Positions 35,320 through 46,532 of a stretch of 64,000 nt of DNA are shown in pieces. Within the stretch, counting starts at the first letter, position 1, and each line of letters starts with the position of its first letter. Under the pieces are notes generated by a model, which made no database searches, was not told the DNA's origin, and worked only from the letters and a program-made list of their open reading frames with translations. Source of the stretch: an uncultured Nitrosomonadaceae bacterium (lineage in GTDB: Bacteria; Pseudomonadota; Gammaproteobacteria; Burkholderiales; Nitrosomonadaceae); assembly GCA_943787405.1 (NCBI GenBank), contig CALSMH010000001.1:124001-188000 (forward strand). Reading direction: 5' to 3'. A program made the position numbers and the translations under genes.

Positions 35320-36432
35320 ATGAAACTAATACAAAGCAATAAGGAGTCTTTACTAAAACAGCTAGAATCAATTACTAGAATCGTCGAGCGGCGCCATACA
35401 TTACCTATTCTTTCAAACGTATTAATTGAAAGAAAAAATAAAAAGATATCATGTATTGCAACAGATCTTGAAATTCAAATAACATCTACAACTGAAGATG
35501 ATTCTAATATTAAAGAACAATTAGGTTCGGTGACTGTTGGAGCAAAAAAACTCCAGGACATACTTAGAGCGCTCCCTGATGAAACTAATATTACATTAGA
35601 AGGTGAAGAAAAAAGATTAATTTTAAAAGGAGGTAAAAGTAGGTTTAATTTACAAACACTTCCAACAGAAGATTTTCCAAAACTTCCAGAAAAAACAGAA
35701 ATAGAAGATAAAATCATAGTAAAAGAAGGGGAATTAAAAAAACTTTTATTGCTTGTGCAATATGCGATGGCTCAACAAGATATTCGATATTATTTAAACG
35801 GTCTTCTTTTGGTAAAGGAAGAAAATAGTTTAAAAGCTGTCGCAACAGATGGACATAGACTAGGATTTTCTTTTTTAGCTCTTAAAGAAAAACAGGAAAA
35901 ACAAGAAATTATTCTTCCTCGAAAAGCTGTATTAGAACTAACAAAACAATTAAAAGAAAACGAAGATCCAGTAACAATCGAACTTTTGAAAAACCAGATA
36001 CGTTTTACCTTTGCGAATGTTGTTTTGGTCTCAAAACTAGTGGAGGGAAAATTTCCAGATTATAATAGGGTAATCCCATCCGGGTATAAAAAACATATCG
36101 AAATAAACCGAACATTGTTTTTACAGACGTTACAAAGAGCTTCTATCTTATCTAACGAAAAATTTCGTGGGGTACGTATAATTTTAACAGAAGGAAGGTT
36201 ACGTATAGTTTGTAGTAATAATGAGCAAGAAGAGGCTCAAGAGGAACTGGAAGTAAGTTATAAGGGAGAAGAGTTAGATATAGGATTTAATATCTCTTAT
36301 TTATTAGATGTACTAAATAATCTAACAAGTGAAACAATACAATGTTCATTCGGTGATTCAAACAGTAGCGCCCTTATTACTATTCCGGGAAATGATAATT
36401 TTAAGTATGTAGTAATGCCAATGAGAATATAG
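35320..36432 (+). CDS. dnaN: DNA polymerase III beta subunit (sliding clamp)
   Basis: Ring-shaped processivity clamp for replication. The 370-residue protein has three repeated clamp domains; the N-terminal ERRHTLPILSNVLIE and the middle ATDGHRLGFS are diagnostic, and it ends NFKYVVMPMRI as clamps do. It is strongly AT-rich in codon choice (Lys/Glu/Ile by AAA, GAA, ATA). It lies 185 bases after dnaA and 61 bases before gyrB, so dnaA-dnaN-gyrB is the standard order (recF is absent between them). Confidence 0.98.
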   Translation: MKLIQSNKESLLKQLESITRIVERRHTLPILSNVLIERKNKKISCIATDLEIQITSTTEDDSNIKEQLGSVTVGAKKLQDILRALPDETNITLEGEEKRLILKGGKSRFNLQTLPTEDFPKLPEKTEIEDKIIVKEGELKKLLLLVQYAMAQQDIRYYLNGLLLVKEENSLKAVATDGHRLGFSFLALKEKQEKQEIILPRKAVLELTKQLKENEDPVTIELLKNQIRFTFANVVLVSKLVEGKFPDYNRVIPSGYKKHIEINRTLFLQTLQRASILSNEKFRGVRIILTEGRLRIVCSNNEQEEAQEELEVSYKGEELDIGFNISYLLDVLNNLTSETIQCSFGDSNSSALITIPGNDNFKYVVMPMRI

Positions 36433-36475
36433 TCTATTTTTAGAAAACGAGAAAATTTAAACTAAACCAAATTAA

Positions 36476-38920
<2,445 letters not shown>

Positions 38921-38963
38921 GTAGTTATTAATAATGGCACAAAAAAAGAGGGCGAATAAAAAT

Positions 38964-40376
38964 TTAGATGGCGGTGGATCGATTTTCTTTTTGTTTTGTA
39001 CTAAGAGCATGATTGCTAATTTTCATTAGGATCTCCCAGGCGGGTCCTGGAAATTTGTGGAGTTTCACCATCACGTCTTCAAAAGCACTGAGAAACCAAT
39101 CAACATCATTATTTTCAATATTAAGGGGAGGTAATATTTTTATGATTGGTACGGCATGCCCTGCAACCTGTGTAAGAATATGATGATCTTCTAAGAGAGG
39201 AATAACTATTGCCTGAGTAAATAGGTTTTCATCTATTTTATTGGTCATTGCCCAAGCTGCTTTTAGGGGAAGTGAGTTAGGCTTTCCAAATTCAATGCCG
39301 ATCATCATCCCCCGCTGCTGAACACCTTTTAAAAACTCAAAACGGGGCACCATTGCCTCAATACCCTGTCGAAGACGAGTGCCGTTTTCATTCGCACGCG
39401 CGAGAAGGTTTTCATCATCTAAGACAGTAAGCGTAGACAATCCTGCTGCCATTGCAAGATTTCCCATCCCAAAAGTACATGCATGAACAGTAGCGCGATC
39501 CATTGAATCATAGACACTGTCATAAATCGCTCGGCGGGTGATAGTGGCGCCTAGTGGAATATACCCGCCTGAAAGGGCTTTAGAAAGGCAGATAATATCT
39601 GGTTGCAATCCTTCAATCCATTGACAGGCTAAAAAGCGACCAGACCGGCCCATTCCGGACTGAATTTCGTCACAAATCATAAGAGTTTTATACTTGCGAC
39701 ACAGATTCTGTGCTGATAAGAGATATTCGTTACTAAGAATATTAACGTTCTTTCCTTGAATTGGCTCAAAAACAAAAGAAGCAACGTCACCTTGTGCAAG
39801 CCGTGCTTCTAGGCCGTTAAGGTCGCCGGGGGCTAGCTCTAAGTTATTCGGAAGAAGAGGCTCAAATCCTCTACGGAAATTCTGTTCGCCGCTCAAAGAT
39901 AAAGCTCCGGTAGTTAAGCCGTGAAAGGATTTTGTAAGATGTACTGAACAAGGTCGACCTGTTGAAGCACGTGCAAATTTAATCGCAGCTTCAACAGCTT
40001 CTGTTCCAGAATTACAAAAATAAACTATATCTAGATTTCCAGGAGTGCGTTTCGTAAGTTCACGGGCAAGAACACCTGCAAGCGGAGGCGCATCAAGGCC
40101 AATCCACCCGGGAAAATCAGAATCCAAAACTTGTTGCAGTGCGTTACGAATGGTTGGATGCCGGCGACCTACGTTAAACACGCCCCAGTTGGTAAGAAAA
40201 TCAAGATAACGTGTGCCTGATTCATCCCATAAATAGGAACCTTCACCGCGTATCCAGGAACGGTTGAATCCCGTTATGCGTAATACTTTGGCAAGAACAG
40301 GGTTTATATGTTTTTCGAAAAGCTCAAAGTTTTTGTCACGTGTTTGGTTGAGAATTTCATTGATATCGATTGGCAT
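38964..40376 (-). CDS. Class III PLP-dependent aminotransferase
   Basis: A 470-residue aminotransferase of the acetylornithine/ornithine aminotransferase superfamily. Visible landmarks: CNSGTEAVEAAIKFARASTG (phosphate-binding), SFHGLTTGALSLSG, MICDEIQSGMGRSGRFLAC and the PLP lysine in CLSKALSGGYIPLGA. The N-terminal ITGFNRSWIRGEGSYLWDESGTRYLDFLTNWGVFNVGRRHP is distinctive. Substrate is not certain; hopanoid-side-chain aminotransferases (HpnO type) are one candidate, since related organisms make hopanoids. It is convergent with gyrB and divergent from glyA. Confidence 0.85.
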   Translation of the reverse strand: MPIDINEILNQTRDKNFELFEKHINPVLAKVLRITGFNRSWIRGEGSYLWDESGTRYLDFLTNWGVFNVGRRHPTIRNALQQVLDSDFPGWIGLDAPPLAGVLARELTKRTPGNLDIVYFCNSGTEAVEAAIKFARASTGRPCSVHLTKSFHGLTTGALSLSGEQNFRRGFEPLLPNNLELAPGDLNGLEARLAQGDVASFVFEPIQGKNVNILSNEYLLSAQNLCRKYKTLMICDEIQSGMGRSGRFLACQWIEGLQPDIICLSKALSGGYIPLGATITRRAIYDSVYDSMDRATVHACTFGMGNLAMAAGLSTLTVLDDENLLARANENGTRLRQGIEAMVPRFEFLKGVQQRGMMIGIEFGKPNSLPLKAAWAMTNKIDENLFTQAIVIPLLEDHHILTQVAGHAVPIIKILPPLNIENNDVDWFLSAFEDVMVKLHKFPGPAWEILMKISNHALSTKQKENRSTAI

Positions 40377-40790
40377 GTGCTAGCCTTTCAATATAAGAAG
40401 TATATGTTGAGTTTTTTTCAAGTTTTATCCGACGAAACTTTATAGGTGGATTTTCTAAATTTCAAAATGATTATAGTCTGATAAATTCGAATAGATAAAC
40501 CATTTAGAAGGTCATTTAATTTGTGGTCTTTAAATACACTATATAGTAATAATGTTAACTAGTCAGGCAAGTGATTGCAATGTGTGGATTTTTCTAAAAT
40601 GAAGAGAAATGAGCTATATTTGACCTAGGCAAAAAGATAAAACAGAACGATTATAATGGGTTACAAAGACGATATAGCTTTTTTGGAAAAAAATAGTTAA
40701 GAGAAAGTCGTGATTTTTGAATCCGTCCACGGTTTTCAGTTGATAATGGTAAAATCTGATTTCTGATAATTATATAATGGCGATATAGAC
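40377..40790. other. 414-base intergenic region, glyA leader
   Basis: AT-rich, no open frame worth calling. A TTGACC at 40620 and a TATAAT at 40652 are too far apart (26 bases) to be one promoter. I looked for a glycine or tetrahydrofolate riboswitch upstream of glyA and saw no recognisable conserved core. GGCGAT five bases before the glyA ATG is a weak ribosome site. Confidence 0.5.
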
Positions 40791-42041
40791 ATGTTTTCAT
40801 CTAAGCAAACTATTCAAAGCATTGATCCTGCTGTATGGGAGGCAATTAAAAATGAAGTTGGGCGTCAAGAAGACCATATAGAGTTAATTGCCTCAGAGAA
40901 TTATGCCAGCCCAGCTGTTATGGAGGCGCAAGGATCTTTATTAACAAATAAATATGCAGAAGGATATCCGGGCAAACGGTATTATGGTGGTTGTGAGTAC
41001 GTTGATATAGTTGAACAATGTGCAATAGATCGAGCAAAATCGTTATTTGCAGCAGAATATGTCAATGTTCAGCCACACTCTGGATCACAGGCAAATGCTG
41101 CGGTGTATTTATCTGTGCTGCGGCCTGGCGACAAGATTCTAGGTATGTCACTTGCCGACGGGGGACATTTAACACATGGATCATCAGTTAATCTTAGTGG
41201 TAAAATTTTTAATTCTGTTTCATATGGGCTTAATCCTGATACCGAGGAACTTGACTACTGTGAGCTAGAACGGTTGGCCCATGAGCATAAACCAAGAATG
41301 ATTGTTGCAGGTGCTTCTGCTTATTCTTTAGTAATAGATTGGAAGGCTTTTCGTAAGATTGCAGATGATGTGGGCGCTTATTTGTTTGTGGATATGGCTC
41401 ATTATGCTGGGCTGATAGCGGCGGGATATTATCCTAATCCGGTAGGCATCGCTGATTTTATTACTAGTACCACACATAAAACATTACGTGGGCCACGGGG
41501 CGGCATTATTATGGCGAAGTCCGAGCATGAAAAAGCACTCAATTCGGCGATTTTCCCACAGACCCAGGGCGGGCCGATGATGCATGTGATTGCTGCCAAA
41601 GCGGTTGCTTTCAAGGAGGCAGCCAGCAAAGAGTTTAAGGAATACCAAGAGCAGGTAATTGATAACGCTCGTGTAATGACAAATGTTCTAAAAGCACGCG
41701 GGCTACGTATAGTTTCCGGGCACACTGATTGTCATATGTTTTTGGTCGACCTTCAGGCAAAAAACCTTACCGGAAAGCAGGCAGAGGAAGCGCTAGGACG
41801 CGCGAACATTACTGTAAATAAAAACGCTATTCCTAATGACCCACAGAAGCCATTTGTTACCAGTGGTATCCGTATAGGTACTCCTGCAGTTACTACGCGC
41901 GGTTTCAAGGAAATAGAGGTAGAACAGCTATCAAATTTGATCGCCGATGTATTAGAGGCACCTACAGACAACGCGGTTTTATTACAAGCGGCTAATGAGG
42001 CAAAAGCTTTGTGTGCGAAATATCCGGTTTATGGAACCTAA
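40791..42041 (+). CDS. glyA: Serine hydroxymethyltransferase
   Basis: PLP enzyme interconverting serine and glycine with tetrahydrofolate. The 416-residue protein carries [52 protein letters not shown], and the PLP lysine in [14 protein letters not shown]. Length and motifs are standard. It begins the glyA-nrdR-ribD run, 90 bases before nrdR. An AT-rich hairpin of about 8 bp (CTAATTAA/TTAATTAG) lies at the stop codon and could be a weak terminator. Confidence 0.98.
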   Translation: MFSSKQTIQSIDPAVWEAIKNEVGRQEDHIELIASENYASPAVMEAQGSLLTNKYAEGYPGKRYYGGCEYVDIVEQCAIDRAKSLFAAEYVNVQPHSGSQANAAVYLSVLRPGDKILGMSLADGGHLTHGSSVNLSGKIFNSVSYGLNPDTEELDYCELERLAHEHKPRMIVAGASAYSLVIDWKAFRKIADDVGAYLFVDMAHYAGLIAAGYYPNPVGIADFITSTTHKTLRGPRGGIIMAKSEHEKALNSAIFPQTQGGPMMHVIAAKAVAFKEAASKEFKEYQEQVIDNARVMTNVLKARGLRIVSGHTDCHMFLVDLQAKNLTGKQAEEALGRANITVNKNAIPNDPQKPFVTSGIRIGTPAVTTRGFKEIEVEQLSNLIADVLEAPTDNAVLLQAANEAKALCAKYPVYGT

Positions 42042-42131
42042 TTAACTAGTAATTAATTAGTGTAATTTATTTTTAAATTGAAATGTTTTGATGGCAAATA
42101 AGAACGCTCTACTTTTTCTAAATTCTTAATT

Positions 42132-42602
42132 ATGAAATGCCCTTTCTGTTCTGCAGACGATACGAGTGTAATTGATTCCCGTGTTAGCGAGGAGGGAAAC
42201 AAGGTGCGCCGTCGCCGTCGATGTCTAAGCTGTGACAAACGATTTACTACGTATGAAACTATTGAGCTGCGTCTGCCCCAAGTAATAAAAGAGGGGGGCA
42301 CTCGGGCTGAATTTAGTCGCGATAAATTGCTTACAGGTTTTATGCGTGCATTACATAAGCGTCCTGTGCCGACTAAAGATGTAGACGACGCGATAGATCA
42401 GATTATACAAAAACTTCTGAGTTTAGGAGAGAGAGAGATAGTATCTCGTAAGATAGGTGAAATGGTAATGCAGGAGCTTTACAAATTGGACAAAGTGGCC
42501 TTTATCCGCTTTGCTTCTGTTTATAGAAGTTTCCAGGATGCAGATGATTTTCATGACGCAATTAAAGAAATACAAAAACCACGACGTCGTAAAAAAAAAT
42601 AA
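42132..42602 (+). CDS. nrdR: Transcriptional repressor NrdR
   Basis: ATP/dATP-sensing repressor of ribonucleotide reductase genes. The zinc ribbon is visible with cysteines in [17 protein letters not shown] and [13 protein letters not shown], followed by the ATP-cone domain ([23 protein letters not shown] and [20 protein letters not shown]). Its length of 156 residues is typical. It lies 9 bases before ribD, an arrangement common in proteobacteria. The C-terminus is Lys/Arg-rich. Confidence 0.97.
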   Translation: MKCPFCSADDTSVIDSRVSEEGNKVRRRRRCLSCDKRFTTYETIELRLPQVIKEGGTRAEFSRDKLLTGFMRALHKRPVPTKDVDDAIDQIIQKLLSLGEREIVSRKIGEMVMQELYKLDKVAFIRFASVYRSFQDADDFHDAIKEIQKPRRRKKK

Positions 42603-42611
42603 AATAGGATT

Positions 42612-43697
42612 ATGTTTTCTTCTGATGATCATGCTTACATGTCTCAGGCGTTACAGCTTGCCGAAAAAGGCTTGTATACTACAAGCCCCAATCCGCGTGT
42701 AGGCTGTGTAATTGTTCGTGATGGAAAAATAGCTGGAAGCGGCTGGCATGTTCAAACGGGGCAACCTCATGCTGAAATTAATGCGCTTAGTATTGCCGGA
42801 GGGTCGGCACAAGGCGCGACAGTATATCTTACGCTGGAACCTTGTAGCCATTATGGTCGTACGCATCCTTGTGCAGAAGCGCTGGTTAGAGCTAAAGTTG
42901 CTAAAGTAATAATTGCAATGCAAGACCCTAACCCCTTAGTTGCGGGAAAAGGGATCTCACTTCTGGAACAATCCGGAATTAAAGTGCTAGTTGGTTTAAT
43001 GGAAGAGAGGGCCAAAGACCTTAACGTTGGCTTTGTTTCCAGAATGACAAACAATCGTCCTTGGGTGCGAATGAAAATTGCCGCAAGCCTTGACGGTAAA
43101 ACGGCACTAAATAACGGCGTTAGTCAGTGGATTACTGGAGAGGCGGCGCGACATGACGGGCACAGGCTCCGTGCCCGCTCTTGTGCGGTTTTAACGGGAA
43201 TTGGTACGGTGATTGAAGATGACCCACAATTATCCGTTCGTTTTATTGAGACATCCAGACAGCCGTTACGTATCATAATAGACCGTCGATTGGAAATACC
43301 CACAATTGCAAGAATTCTCAGGGGTGAGGGCGAGTTAATTTTCACTACAACTGATAACAAAGAAAAAATATCTGCTTTAAAAGAGGTGGGCGCTCGTCCA
43401 ATTATATTGCCGAATAGAAAAGGAAAAATTGATCTTGCGGGGCTGATGCAAATACTTGCAGATTTTGAAATTAATGAGCTATTAGTTGAGGCAGGAAACA
43501 GATTGAGTAGCGCATTTATCAGGGAAGGTCTGGTGGATGAGCTAATAATATATCTTGCCCCACACCTAATAGGTAACAGGGCAATGGGCATGCTACAGTT
43601 GCCGGAATTAACTGATCTTTCTGAAAAATATAATCTTAAAATTAAAGATTTGCGTATGGTAGGAGAAGATATTCGGATTATGAGCAGATTTTTATAA
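42612..43697 (+). CDS. ribD: Bifunctional riboflavin deaminase-reductase RibD
   Basis: Catalyses the second and third steps of riboflavin synthesis (deamination, then NADPH-dependent reduction). The deaminase domain has zinc motif PHAEINAL and PCSHYGRTHPCAEAL; the reductase domain begins at about residue 145 (PWVRMKIAASLDGKTAL) and has VEAGNRLSSAFI late in the protein. Length of 361 residues is normal. It follows nrdR by 9 bases. The next riboflavin gene (ribE) is 2.2 kb away because regB-regA lies between in the opposite direction. Confidence 0.97.
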   Translation: MFSSDDHAYMSQALQLAEKGLYTTSPNPRVGCVIVRDGKIAGSGWHVQTGQPHAEINALSIAGGSAQGATVYLTLEPCSHYGRTHPCAEALVRAKVAKVIIAMQDPNPLVAGKGISLLEQSGIKVLVGLMEERAKDLNVGFVSRMTNNRPWVRMKIAASLDGKTALNNGVSQWITGEAARHDGHRLRARSCAVLTGIGTVIEDDPQLSVRFIETSRQPLRIIIDRRLEIPTIARILRGEGELIFTTTDNKEKISALKEVGARPIILPNRKGKIDLAGLMQILADFEINELLVEAGNRLSSAFIREGLVDELIIYLAPHLIGNRAMGMLQLPELTDLSEKYNLKIKDLRMVGEDIRIMSRFL

Positions 43698-43725
43698 TTA
43701 TTTAAACAACAAAAAACCTTATGAT

Positions 43726-44283
43726 TTAAAGAGGACTCTTATTAAGTTTGCGTTGTAATGTACGGCGATGCATATTAAGTTTTTTTGCAGTAGCTGAAAT
43801 ATTATTATTATTCTCGAGTAATATACGTTGAATATATTCCCATTCAAATTGGCCTACCGATAGCGATTTAGTATTAATTTTAGCAGAAGGGTTGCCTTCA
43901 ATACGTCCGAAAGACATCATAATTTCATCGGCATCAACAGGTTTTGCAAGATAGTGTGTCGCACCAAGTTTAATTGCTTCAACGGCTGTAGTGATGCTTG
44001 CATAGCCTGTTAGCATGATGATGCGGGTACAGGAATCCATCGCTTTTAATTTTTCAACTAAAACCAAACCAGATGGGCCAGGTAATCTCAAATCAATTAC
44101 TGCAAACTCAGGTGAGAATGTTTTAGTACATTCCAATGCGTGATTGACTGAATGCGCGCAAATAACATTAAATCCACGCTTTATCATTGCTTTTTCAAGC
44201 ACGCTACAAAAAACCTTATCATCATCAACAAGTAATAAATTTGGAAGGTCATCATTTGAATTATTTTTTGGAAGTGTAGTCAT
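43726..44283 (-). CDS. regA: Redox response regulator RegA/ActR/PrrA family
   Basis: Response regulator of the RegBA global redox system. The receiver domain shows NLLLVDDDKVF with acidic residues and the phosphorylation site Asp64 in FAVIDLRLPGP, Thr in MLTGYASIT and Lys in YLAKPVDADE. The C-terminal Fis-type helix-turn-helix (NISATAKKLNMHRRTLQRKL) is the family hallmark. ATG at 44283 gives 185 residues and overlaps the regB stop by four bases. The receiver-HTH linker lacks the usual long Pro-rich stretch. In other bacteria it adjusts energy metabolism to redox state. Confidence 0.95.
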   Translation of the reverse strand: MTTLPKNNSNDDLPNLLLVDDDKVFCSVLEKAMIKRGFNVICAHSVNHALECTKTFSPEFAVIDLRLPGPSGLVLVEKLKAMDSCTRIIMLTGYASITTAVEAIKLGATHYLAKPVDADEIMMSFGRIEGNPSAKINTKSLSVGQFEWEYIQRILLENNNNISATAKKLNMHRRTLQRKLNKSPL

Positions 44284-45584
44284 GTTTTGGTCCCAATTAG
44301 AGGCAATATGACTTGGGTACACGCACCACCTTTCTCATGGTTAGTTAAGTGTACGCTTCCACCATATCTTTCAATATTTGCATTTGCTAAGAATAATCCA
44401 ATTCCAAAGCCATGTTCATCCTTACTGGTAAAGAAAGCTTGCCCTGCCCGCTTTAAAGCTTCCTCACTGAGACCTTTACCAAAGTCAAGAATTTCTAAAT
44501 GCAGTTCCTTTTTGTTCCAGTTGCTATTGATAATAATATTTTCTACTGAAACACCCGTTGAGCTGTTGATAATACTAGTTTCAACTGAAGCATCCGCTGC
44601 ATTATTTAATAGATTTAAAATTGACTGGCTTAGTGGTTGCATATTTATTATGCTAGGCGCCGGAAAATCGCCATTGCAGACATAAGTAAATTTGACCGTA
44701 GGGCGCATCAGCCTCCATTTTTCTAATATGTCTTGTAGAAAGAGGTCAACAGCCTGACCACTAGCATCTTCAGTACGAGATTGGCCGGCATCGGCAAGTA
44801 GTTCAGTCAGCGTATGCTTACATTGAGTAATCTGATCCCGTAAGATATTCATATTTTTTTGAAGATCTTGGTTATCAATATGATCATTTTGTATTTCCTT
44901 GCTTACGATAGCCATAGTTGCTAGCGGCGTTCCAAGTTCATGTGCTGCCCCAGCCGCCATAGTTCCAAGTGCAATAAGCTGTTCATCACGTAGGGCTTGC
45001 TCACGAATCTCAGAAAGCTCCTTATCGCGCTCTCGGATAGATCCACTCATCTTAACAACAAACCAAGAAATTAATGTAGTACTTAAAACAAATGCGAGCC
45101 ACATTCCGGAGACATGTAGATCAAATTCACTCACATGTTCGTTATGATCATGTGGCAAAGGCACATGATGAAATAATAGTAAAGAATAAAGTCCAATAGT
45201 GGTTGCTGCCATCAACCATGTATATACCCATGGTAGAACAGCAGCAGTAATTGTCAGGGGCAACAGATAGAGAGAAACAAATGGGTTGGTCGATCCACCA
45301 TTAAAATATAGCAATGCACTTAATGCAAAAACATCTATTAAGATTTGGAGAAAAAACTCAATGTTTGATACCGAAAAATTTCGGCGTAAACGGACCCAGG
45401 TTACAAAGTTCAATATAGAAAGAAGTAATAACGTCGTAATTATTTCTGTCCAGGGCAGCGGTATATTAAATATCCAATATGTTGAAGCAAAAGTGAGGGA
45501 CTGGATAGCAATAGTTATGCATCTGAGAAAAAATAGACGCTGTAAATTCTTATTTAACGTTGTTTGACTAAGGGTACCGAACAT
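44280..45584 (-). CDS. regB: Redox sensor histidine kinase RegB/PrrB family
   Basis: Membrane-bound kinase that phosphorylates RegA according to the quinone pool state. Six hydrophobic segments span residues 20-178; the quinone-sensing motif GGSTNPF is at 96-102. The H-box is LGTMAAGAAHELGTPLATM with His215, and the redox cysteine region has Cys255 (QITQCKHTL). ATP-binding blocks include NLLNNAADAS and DFGKGLSEE, then FGIGLFLANANIERYGG. First gene of the regBA pair. Confidence 0.95.
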   Translation of the reverse strand: MFGTLSQTTLNKNLQRLFFLRCITIAIQSLTFASTYWIFNIPLPWTEIITTLLLLSILNFVTWVRLRRNFSVSNIEFFLQILIDVFALSALLYFNGGSTNPFVSLYLLPLTITAAVLPWVYTWLMAATTIGLYSLLLFHHVPLPHDHNEHVSEFDLHVSGMWLAFVLSTTLISWFVVKMSGSIRERDKELSEIREQALRDEQLIALGTMAAGAAHELGTPLATMAIVSKEIQNDHIDNQDLQKNMNILRDQITQCKHTLTELLADAGQSRTEDASGQAVDLFLQDILEKWRLMRPTVKFTYVCNGDFPAPSIINMQPLSQSILNLLNNAADASVETSIINSSTGVSVENIIINSNWNKKELHLEILDFGKGLSEEALKRAGQAFFTSKDEHGFGIGLFLANANIERYGGSVHLTNHEKGGACTQVILPLIGTKT

Positions 45585-45895
45585 TTCAATAGTTCATCGA
45601 AGATTTATTACAATGATTTTATTTAAACATTAGTTTATATCGTATTTCCTAGTCATGTGGCAAATTGTCGTAGAGTTACGGCATATAAAGCTAGACTAAC
45701 TTATTGAATTCTACTCTAGATCCAGAATTAGGCCCCGTCGTGATATCCTCTTGAGATAGATAAATTGATATTAGCTATTACTATTATTATAAACAAGGAA
45801 AGATATTCTTTAGTAAAGCATGTGATCTAGACATTTTATTAAAGCTTATTACCATATAACATGAACGTACAAAGATTAGAAAATAAAAGGGACTA
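45585..45895. promoter_or_regulatory. regB-ribE divergent intergenic region with a RegA-like site
   Basis: At 45657-45671 the bases GTGGCAAATTGTCGT match a published RegR/RegA-type consensus (GNGRCRTTNNGNCGC) at all but three fixed positions, 73 bases upstream of the regB start. This would be an autoregulatory operator. No FMN riboswitch core was seen before ribE, and no gene is present in these 311 bases. Confidence 0.4.
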
Positions 45896-46492
45896 ATGTT
45901 TACGGGAATTATTGAAGCAGTTGGCGAGATAAAAAAAATTATACCCTTGGAAAATGGTGTACGTATAGAGATTACATCAGGCGGGCTAGATTTAAGCGAT
46001 CTACGTATTGGTGACAGCATTGCAACTAACGGAGTATGTCTTACCATAACAACTTTAATGGGAAACACAATTAGCATGGAAGTGTCAAGGGAAACTCTAA
46101 GTTGTACCCAGAGCCTGGATACGCGGGGCGGGCGAGTTAACCTTGAAAAAGCCATGCAATTATCCGATAGAATAAATGGGCATTTGGTAAGTGGCCATGT
46201 AGACGGAGTGGGAAAAATAATAAAATTGGAGCCAGCGGGAGAAAGTTATATATTGGCTATAAGGCCTCCAATCGCTCTGATGAAGTATATTGCAAAAAAG
46301 GGCTCTATTACCGTTAATGGTGTGAGCTTGACAGTAAATTTAATTACTAAGGATGAATTCCGAATTAATCTTATTCCCCACACCTTAGCGGCGACCACAT
46401 TTAAAGAGTTGAAGAAGGATATGGAAGTAAATTTAGAGGTAGACTTGTTTGCACGTTATCTTGAGAAATTTTTAATTTCAGCCCCTAGATAA
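45896..46492 (+). CDS. ribE: Riboflavin synthase alpha subunit
   Basis: Dismutates two lumazine molecules into riboflavin and the pyrimidinedione. The two similar beta-barrel halves are visible: MFTGIIEAVGEI at the N-terminus with IGDSIATNGVCLT, and the second half starting NGHLVSGHVDGVG with SITVNGVSLTVN. The 198 residues fit the family. First gene of ribE-ribBA-ribH-nusB, 40 bases before ribBA. Confidence 0.97.
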   Translation: MFTGIIEAVGEIKKIIPLENGVRIEITSGGLDLSDLRIGDSIATNGVCLTITTLMGNTISMEVSRETLSCTQSLDTRGGRVNLEKAMQLSDRINGHLVSGHVDGVGKIIKLEPAGESYILAIRPPIALMKYIAKKGSITVNGVSLTVNLITKDEFRINLIPHTLAATTFKELKKDMEVNLEVDLFARYLEKFLISAPR

Positions 46493-46532
46493 CATTTGTA
46501 TATATTTGAATTACTAATTAAAGAGTAACGAA

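Noticed and set aside
40620-40657. TTGACC and TATAAT as a glyA promoter
   Set aside because: The spacing of 26 bases is too large for a sigma-70 promoter.
40377-40790. Glycine or tetrahydrofolate riboswitch before glyA
   Set aside because: No recognisable conserved core; a glycine aptamer usually precedes cleavage-system genes rather than glyA in this class.
45585-45895. FMN riboswitch before ribE
   Set aside because: No conserved RFN core could be found in the leader.
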